The notes beneath the pieces were generated by a model. It did no database searches. It was not told the DNA's origin and worked only from the letters and a program-made list of their open reading frames with translations. DNA of 64,000 nucleotides from Sphingopyxis sp. JAI108 (GTDB lineage Bacteria; Pseudomonadota; Alphaproteobacteria; Sphingomonadales; Sphingomonadaceae). The position numbers and the translations under genes are program-made. The stretch spans positions 1,240,001 to 1,304,000 of the forward strand of contig NZ_JACCCJ010000001.1 in the NCBI RefSeq assembly GCF_013410105.1, in the 5' to 3' direction. This document shows, piece after piece, positions 59,980 through 64,000 of this stretch (position 1 is the first letter of the stretch; each line of letters starts with the position of its first letter).

Positions 59980-61084
59980 GGCTGAGCAGGTCGGCGGGGG
60001 CGGGGGCTTCGTCCTCTTCCTCTTCGCCTTCGAACTTGCTCAGCGTGACGCCGAGCAGGCGGATACCCTTTTCGGTAGGCAGGAGCGGCGCAAGGATCGC
60101 TTCACCCGCCGCGAGCAGCGAATTGCCGTCGAGGATCGGCGAAGGCACCGACTTCGCGCGCGTGATCGTCTTGAAATCGGCGTAACGCAGCTTCAGCGTC
60201 ACCGTGCGGCCACGCGCACCTTTCTTTGCCGCGCGGTCCCACACGACGGTGCAGACATGCGCAAGCGCCTCGCGGATTTCGGTATCGGTGACCAGATCGT
60301 TGAAGAAGGTGCGCTCGCCGCCCAGCGATTTCAGCGGCCGGTTCGACTTGACGCAGCGGTGATCAATGCCGCGCGCCAGGTTATGGAGCCATTCGGCGCT
60401 GTTGCCGAAATGCTCGGCAAGCCAGAACGGGTCCTTCGCCGCGAGATCGGCGCCCGAAAAAATGCCGAGCCCTTCCATCTTCGCCGCGGTGACCGGGCCG
60501 ATGCCGTGGAAGCGGCGGATCGACAGCGTCTGGACGAACGCCGCGCCGCGGCCGGGCGGGATGACGGTCAGGCCGTCGGGCTTGTTCTGGTCCGACGCCA
60601 GCTTGGCGATGAACTTGTTGTACGAAACGCCGGCGGAGGCGGTGAGGCCGGTTTCCTCGCGGATGCGGCGGCGGATCAGCCGCGCGGTCTCGGTCGCGCT
60701 GCCCAGCCCTTCCTTGTCGGCGCTGACGTCGAGATAGGCTTCGTCGAGCGACAAGGGCTCGACCTCATCGGCATAGTCGCGGAAGATCGCGCGAATCTGC
60801 TGCGACACCTCGCGATACACTTCGAAGCGCGGGGGCACGAAGATGAGGGCGGGGCACTGGCGCTTCGCCGTGACGCTGGGCATCGCCGAGCGAACGCCGA
60901 ACTTGCGCGCTTCGTAGCTGGCTGCGGCCACCACCCCGCGCCGCGACGAGCCGCCGACCGCGACGGGCTGGCCGCGCAGCGCGGGATCGTCGCGCTGTTC
61001 GACCGAGGCGTAAAAGGCGTCCATGTCGACATGGATGATCTTGCGGTTGGTTGTCGTTGTATCTCTCTGGTGAATCAGGGGCAT
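59972..61084 (-). CDS. dinB: DNA polymerase IV (DinB)
   Basis: Y-family translesion polymerase of 370 residues. Catalytic residues are seen in KIIHVDMDAFYASVEQRDDP and VEPLSLDEAYLDVS; the thumb region has ASAGVSYNKFIAKLASDQNKPDGLTVI, and the helix-hairpin-helix is FHGIGPVTAAKMEGLGI. The last residues ADLLSLI look like a beta-clamp binding motif. No GTTC-N7-GTTC LexA-type box is visible in the 40 bases upstream. A remnant of an integrative element begins 88 bp upstream. Confidence 0.95.
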   Translation of the reverse strand: MPLIHQRDTTTTNRKIIHVDMDAFYASVEQRDDPALRGQPVAVGGSSRRGVVAAASYEARKFGVRSAMPSVTAKRQCPALIFVPPRFEVYREVSQQIRAIFRDYADEVEPLSLDEAYLDVSADKEGLGSATETARLIRRRIREETGLTASAGVSYNKFIAKLASDQNKPDGLTVIPPGRGAAFVQTLSIRRFHGIGPVTAAKMEGLGIFSGADLAAKDPFWLAEHFGNSAEWLHNLARGIDHRCVKSNRPLKSLGGERTFFNDLVTDTEIREALAHVCTVVWDRAAKKGARGRTVTLKLRYADFKTITRAKSVPSPILDGNSLLAAGEAILAPLLPTEKGIRLLGVTLSKFEGEEEEDEAPAPADLLSLI

Positions 61085-61172
61085 ATCTCTTGACCGGCTT
61101 TTGCCTCCATGGGGCGAAAATCTCTATCGATTGCCGCATCGAGATTACCTGACGATTGCTCAGGATGCCAGT

Positions 61173-61325
61173 GTGAAGAAGAACAAACCGAGAATTCATG
61201 TCACAGTGAACGCCATTCGGTCCCTGCGTCCGTCAACTCCAAACAAGAAGAATTTCATCTGGGATGACGAGGTTCGTGGGTTTGGAGTGTATCGCACTTC
61301 AGGTGGAAATGTCATCTTCGTCTAA
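61173..61325 (+). pseudogene. Tyrosine integrase, N-terminal fragment
   Basis: From GTG 61173 (AGGA upstream) the frame reads HVTVNAIRSLRPSTPNKKNFIWDDEVRGFGVYRTSGGNVIFV and stops at TAA 61323. This is the N-terminal Arm-type DNA-binding start of phage-like tyrosine integrases (DUF4102). After the stop the same frame continues QYRTPN, as integrases usually do, so the TAA looks like a nonsense mutation. The catalytic domain is absent. Confidence 0.7.
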
Positions 61326-61367
61326 CAGTACCGAACACCGAATAACTTTTCAACAAACTGGGCGAAT

Positions 61368-61440
61368 ATGCCGCGTTCCGGACGGCCTCTGCTCAAGACG
61401 GCGGAGGCGGCGCATTATCTCGGGCTTGCTAGTACCGGCG
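61368..61440 (+). pseudogene. Excisionase/HTH remnant
   Basis: ATG 61368, in frame with the integrase fragment, gives MPRSGRPLLKTAEAAHYLGL, the beginning of a MerR/excisionase-type helix-turn-helix as in AlpA or Xis proteins. Homology stops near 61440, where the sequence becomes the antisense of an MFS gene. The start falls 45 bases behind the integrase stop, so the middle of the element is deleted. Confidence 0.5.
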
Positions 61441-62161
61441 TGTTGACGATGACCATCGCGCTCGCGCTCGCGCTCGCGGCCGCGGCGGCGAGCGTGACCG
61501 CGAGCAGGCCGCGCAGGCGCGGCGTTTTGAGATATTGACGGGTGCCTTGGGTGGTCTTGTCGTAAATTCCGCCGGGCTGCGCCTTCGCGGTGGTACGCGG
61601 CAGGGTCACCGACAGCACAAGCAGTGCCGAGCAGGCGAAGCCGATCGCGGTGCCCGAGAAGAGCCAGTGGAAACTCATGATGCCGAGCAGAGCCGCGGCG
61701 AGGATCGGGCTGACGAGGCTTTCCATGTCATAGGCGAGGCGCGAGAGCGACAGCGCGCGCGTATAGTCTTTCTCGTCGGAGAGCACGTCGGGGATCGTTG
61801 CCTGAAAGGTCGGCGTGAACCCCGCCGACGCCGATTGAAGAATGAAGATCAGCAGGTAAATCTGCCAGACTTGGTCCACGAACGGGAGGGTCAGCGCAAC
61901 GAGGCCGCGTACGACATCCATCGCGACGAGAAAGGTCTTGCGCGGCAGACGGTTCGCATAGGCGCCGACGACCGGTGCGACGCCGATATAGGCGACCATC
62001 TTGATTGCCATTGCCGTTCCCAGCACCGCGCCTGCGTTCGCGCCCGCGATCTCGAAGGCGAGCAGCCCGAGCGCGACGGTTGCGAGCCCGGTGCCGACGA
62101 GCGCGATGATCTGCGCGAGGAAGAGGTGGCGGTAGGTGCGGTTGGCAAGCACGTCGAGCAT
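61415..62161 (-). pseudogene. MFS transporter truncated at its C-terminal half
   Basis: Starts at ATG 62161 with AGGA upstream: MLDVLANRTYRHLFLAQIIALVGTGLATVALGLLAFEIAG, then VAPVVGAYANRLPRKTFLVAMDVVRG (the MFS loop) and about seven helices. Protein of 248 residues instead of about 400. The normal frame ends at VIVNT; the final PVLASPR comes from the adjoining mobile-element remnant. The gene probably belonged to the metal-efflux cluster upstream. Some function of the first half is unlikely. Confidence 0.75.
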
Positions 62162-62219
62162 GACAAGTCCTGGCAATGGTCTCCGGCCAGACGCTGCCGG
62201 CCGGAGGCAGACCGCGTCG

Positions 62220-62837
62220 TCAGACGACGCGGCGCAGGTCGGTATAGGCGCCTTCGGTGCGCAACGTAATCGTGACCGGCCCGGCCGAGCGATTGCGCCA
62301 GAACCAGCCATGCTTGCCGTCGAAGGCGGCGACAAGCTCACCGGACTCACCGGCGGTCTCCTTGCCCTTGCCGTAGCCGTGGTAATCGATGCCCGGTGCA
62401 TCGGCGTGCGTGTCGAAATTGACGCGGCCACCTTCGACCGACCAGTTGAAGGTGAGGCGCGCGTTCTTCGCCATCGTCGCCTTGATCTCGGCGCCTTGGC
62501 CCGGCGCGAGGGTCAGCTTCATCGTGTCCGAGCGCGGGGCTTCGGCCGCCGCGCCCACTGTCGCGACCTTTGCGGGTGCTGCCTGCGAAGCCGGGGCAAC
62601 GGGCGCGGCGCCAGCGGTCGCATCGGCTGCGGCTTCCTCGGCAAGCTGGGCCTTGATCTCGCCCATCCGGGTGAGGCCGAGCTGACGGCCGATGCCCGTT
62701 GGATCGATCGCATATTCGCTGGGGAGCACGACCGCGACGAGGATCGCGCCGGCGGCGGCGAACGCCAATGCGGTCGCTCTCAAAAGTTGACGGCTTGTTG
62801 GCAAGTCTTCGATTTGGGGTTTCTGGCTGTTGAACAT
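62220..62837 (-). CDS. Membrane-anchored protein of metal RND clusters
   Basis: Protein of 205 residues with one N-terminal membrane helix (ATALAFAAAGAILVAVVLPSEYAIDPTGIGRQLGL), a low-complexity Ala/Pro linker (AAPVAPASQAAPAKVATVG) and a C-terminal domain containing TMKLTLAPGQGAEIKATMAKNARLTFNWSVEGGRVNFDTHAD and GKHGWFWRNRSAGPVTITLRTEG. Such 'transmembrane anchor' proteins accompany CzcA-type pumps and HupE-like proteins in sphingomonads. It may bring the pump or metal to the membrane; this is unproven. Confidence 0.75.
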   Translation of the reverse strand: MFNSQKPQIEDLPTSRQLLRATALAFAAAGAILVAVVLPSEYAIDPTGIGRQLGLTRMGEIKAQLAEEAAADATAGAAPVAPASQAAPAKVATVGAAAEAPRSDTMKLTLAPGQGAEIKATMAKNARLTFNWSVEGGRVNFDTHADAPGIDYHGYGKGKETAGESGELVAAFDGKHGWFWRNRSAGPVTITLRTEGAYTDLRRVV

Positions 62838-62854
62838 GATGGATTTCCTTTGGG

Positions 62855-63577
62855 TTAGCTGATGACGTAGCCGGCGAGCTGGTAGCCGACGAGCACGAAG
62901 CCCGCGGTCATCAGCAGCACATTGGCGGCGAAGGCATGGCGCATGAAACTCGGCGTGCGGCGCCAGAAGCCCATGACGATCAGGATAGCGCCGAGCGCCA
63001 GCAATTGCCCGATCTCGACCCCGATGTTGAAGGCGAGCAGGTTTGCGATCAGCCCTTCTTGCGCGATCTCGAACTCGATGATCTTGGTCGCCAAGCCAAA
63101 GCCGTGGAAGAAACCGAAGATCAGCGTGGCGGCCTTGGTGTTCGGCTGGACGCCGAACCAGCGCTGATAGGCGCCGAGATTGTCGAGCGCCTTATACACG
63201 ACGGACAGGCCGATAATCGCGTCGATGATATAGGCGTTGGCGCTGATGCCGGTGAGCACGCCGAACAGCATCGTCGTCGAATGGCCGATCGCGAACAGGG
63301 TCACATACAGCCCGATGTCCTTCATCCGGTAGAGAAAGAAGATGACGCCGAAGAGGAAGAGCAGATGGTCGTAGCCCGTGACCATATGCTTGGCGCCCAG
63401 ATAGACGAACGGCCAGAAGAGGACGCCGCTGCTTTCCTGGATATAGCCCTTGTCGCCCTCGGCGACATTATGCGCCCAGGCATCGGCGCCTGCCGCGAGC
63501 GTGAGTAGGGTCAGGCTTAGCGCGAGCAGGAGCCTCTGAAGATTTTTGCCCCGCGGGACGGTCGTCCGGATGAACAT
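62855..63577 (-). CDS. HupE/UreJ family protein
   Basis: Integral membrane protein of 240 residues with about seven helices, signal-like start (ALSLTLLTLAAGADAWAH). KHMVTGYDHLLFLFGVIFF carries the H-x-x-x-G-x-D-H motif of the HupE/UreJ_2 family of nickel/cobalt-type carriers, and FFHGFGLATKI keeps another conserved His. It stands between the anchor gene and the CzcA-type pump gene, so a heavy-metal transport role (Ni, Co, Zn or Cu) is likely. Confidence 0.87.
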   Translation of the reverse strand: MFIRTTVPRGKNLQRLLLALSLTLLTLAAGADAWAHNVAEGDKGYIQESSGVLFWPFVYLGAKHMVTGYDHLLFLFGVIFFLYRMKDIGLYVTLFAIGHSTTMLFGVLTGISANAYIIDAIIGLSVVYKALDNLGAYQRWFGVQPNTKAATLIFGFFHGFGLATKIIEFEIAQEGLIANLLAFNIGVEIGQLLALGAILIVMGFWRRTPSFMRHAFAANVLLMTAGFVLVGYQLAGYVIS

Positions 63578-63646
63578 GCGGATATTCTCCTTGGTGATGG
63601 GTGCCCCGCGCGCCGCAAGGATGCGCGGGGCGAGCGGTCAGGCCGG

Positions 63647-64000
<354 letters not shown>

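Overview
The window is GC-rich, densely packed, wholly bacterial DNA. TonB-dependent receptors with sphingomonad-style plugs (four), CaiB/HMG-CoA-lyase/acyl-CoA-dehydrogenase gene sets, an MpaB-type oxygenase, the secE-nusG-rplK-rplA block and the sphingomonad-type metal-efflux 'anchor' protein point to Alphaproteobacteria, order Sphingomonadales, most likely Sphingopyxis or a close relative. This is inferred from gene content, not from an rRNA gene; no rRNA or tRNA gene was seen.

Layout. (1) 1-15895: a CoA-dependent catabolic region with two TonB receptors, a DUF3237 protein, two Nu-class-like glutathione transferases, an isochorismatase-fold hydrolase with a divergent LysR regulator, a CaiB-type CoA-transferase, an HMG-CoA-lyase-like enzyme, a DMT exporter, a convergent pair of acyl-CoA dehydrogenases, a LuxR-type regulator and an MpaB-type oxygenase. 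AGTATAC-type palindromes recur in three of its intergenic regions. A CTG-N10-CAG element lies between the LuxR gene and the second receptor. (2) 15892-29731: a peptide and D-amino-acid scavenging locus. It holds an N-acyl-D-amino-acid-deacylase-family amidohydrolase, an XRE-cupin regulator, two class-C beta-lactamase-fold serine hydrolases, an enolase-superfamily epimerase (DgcA/dipeptide-epimerase type), two M19 dipeptidases, a TonB receptor, a DUF1611 protein (DgcN type) and a YkvI-like permease. Two promoters share a long TTGACAATTTTC-type element, suggesting one regulon run by the XRE-cupin protein. (3) 29738-38563: a dctB-dctD two-component system divergent from dctA, followed by a very large TonB receptor and a lipoprotein SGNH hydrolase; two tandem TGTGC-N8-GCACA-type sites lie between dctB and dctA.

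(4) 38670-41782: a small membrane-protein pair (including DUF421) and penicillin-binding protein 1A. (5) 41792-50777: an RND tripartite multidrug pump operon ending in an AlkC-like DNA glycosylase, a divergent TetR repressor with a 16-bp perfect palindrome, and an MFS/GPH transporter. (6) 50935-54004: secE, nusG, tesB, rplK, rplA and a strong terminator. (7) 54041-61084: housekeeping genes (VOC protein, ccmB, ccmA, zincin metallopeptidase, pterin dehydratase, prfC, dinB), with a low-GC orphan ORF and a 30-bp-arm inverted repeat lodged between ccmA and ccmB.

(8) 61173-64000: the scar of an integrative element (integrase and excisionase fragments) that abuts a truncated MFS gene at the end of a heavy-metal RND efflux cluster (CzcA-type pump, HupE/UreJ protein, membrane anchor), which runs off the window.

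The strongest candidate for an under-described system is region 2. It combines outer-membrane import, lipoprotein and periplasmic peptidases, an inner-membrane carrier and the DgcN/DgcA-type pair, and two of its hydrolases lack the first metal-binding motif of their families. Genes often touch by 1-4 bp overlaps, and several convergent gene pairs overlap at their stop codons.
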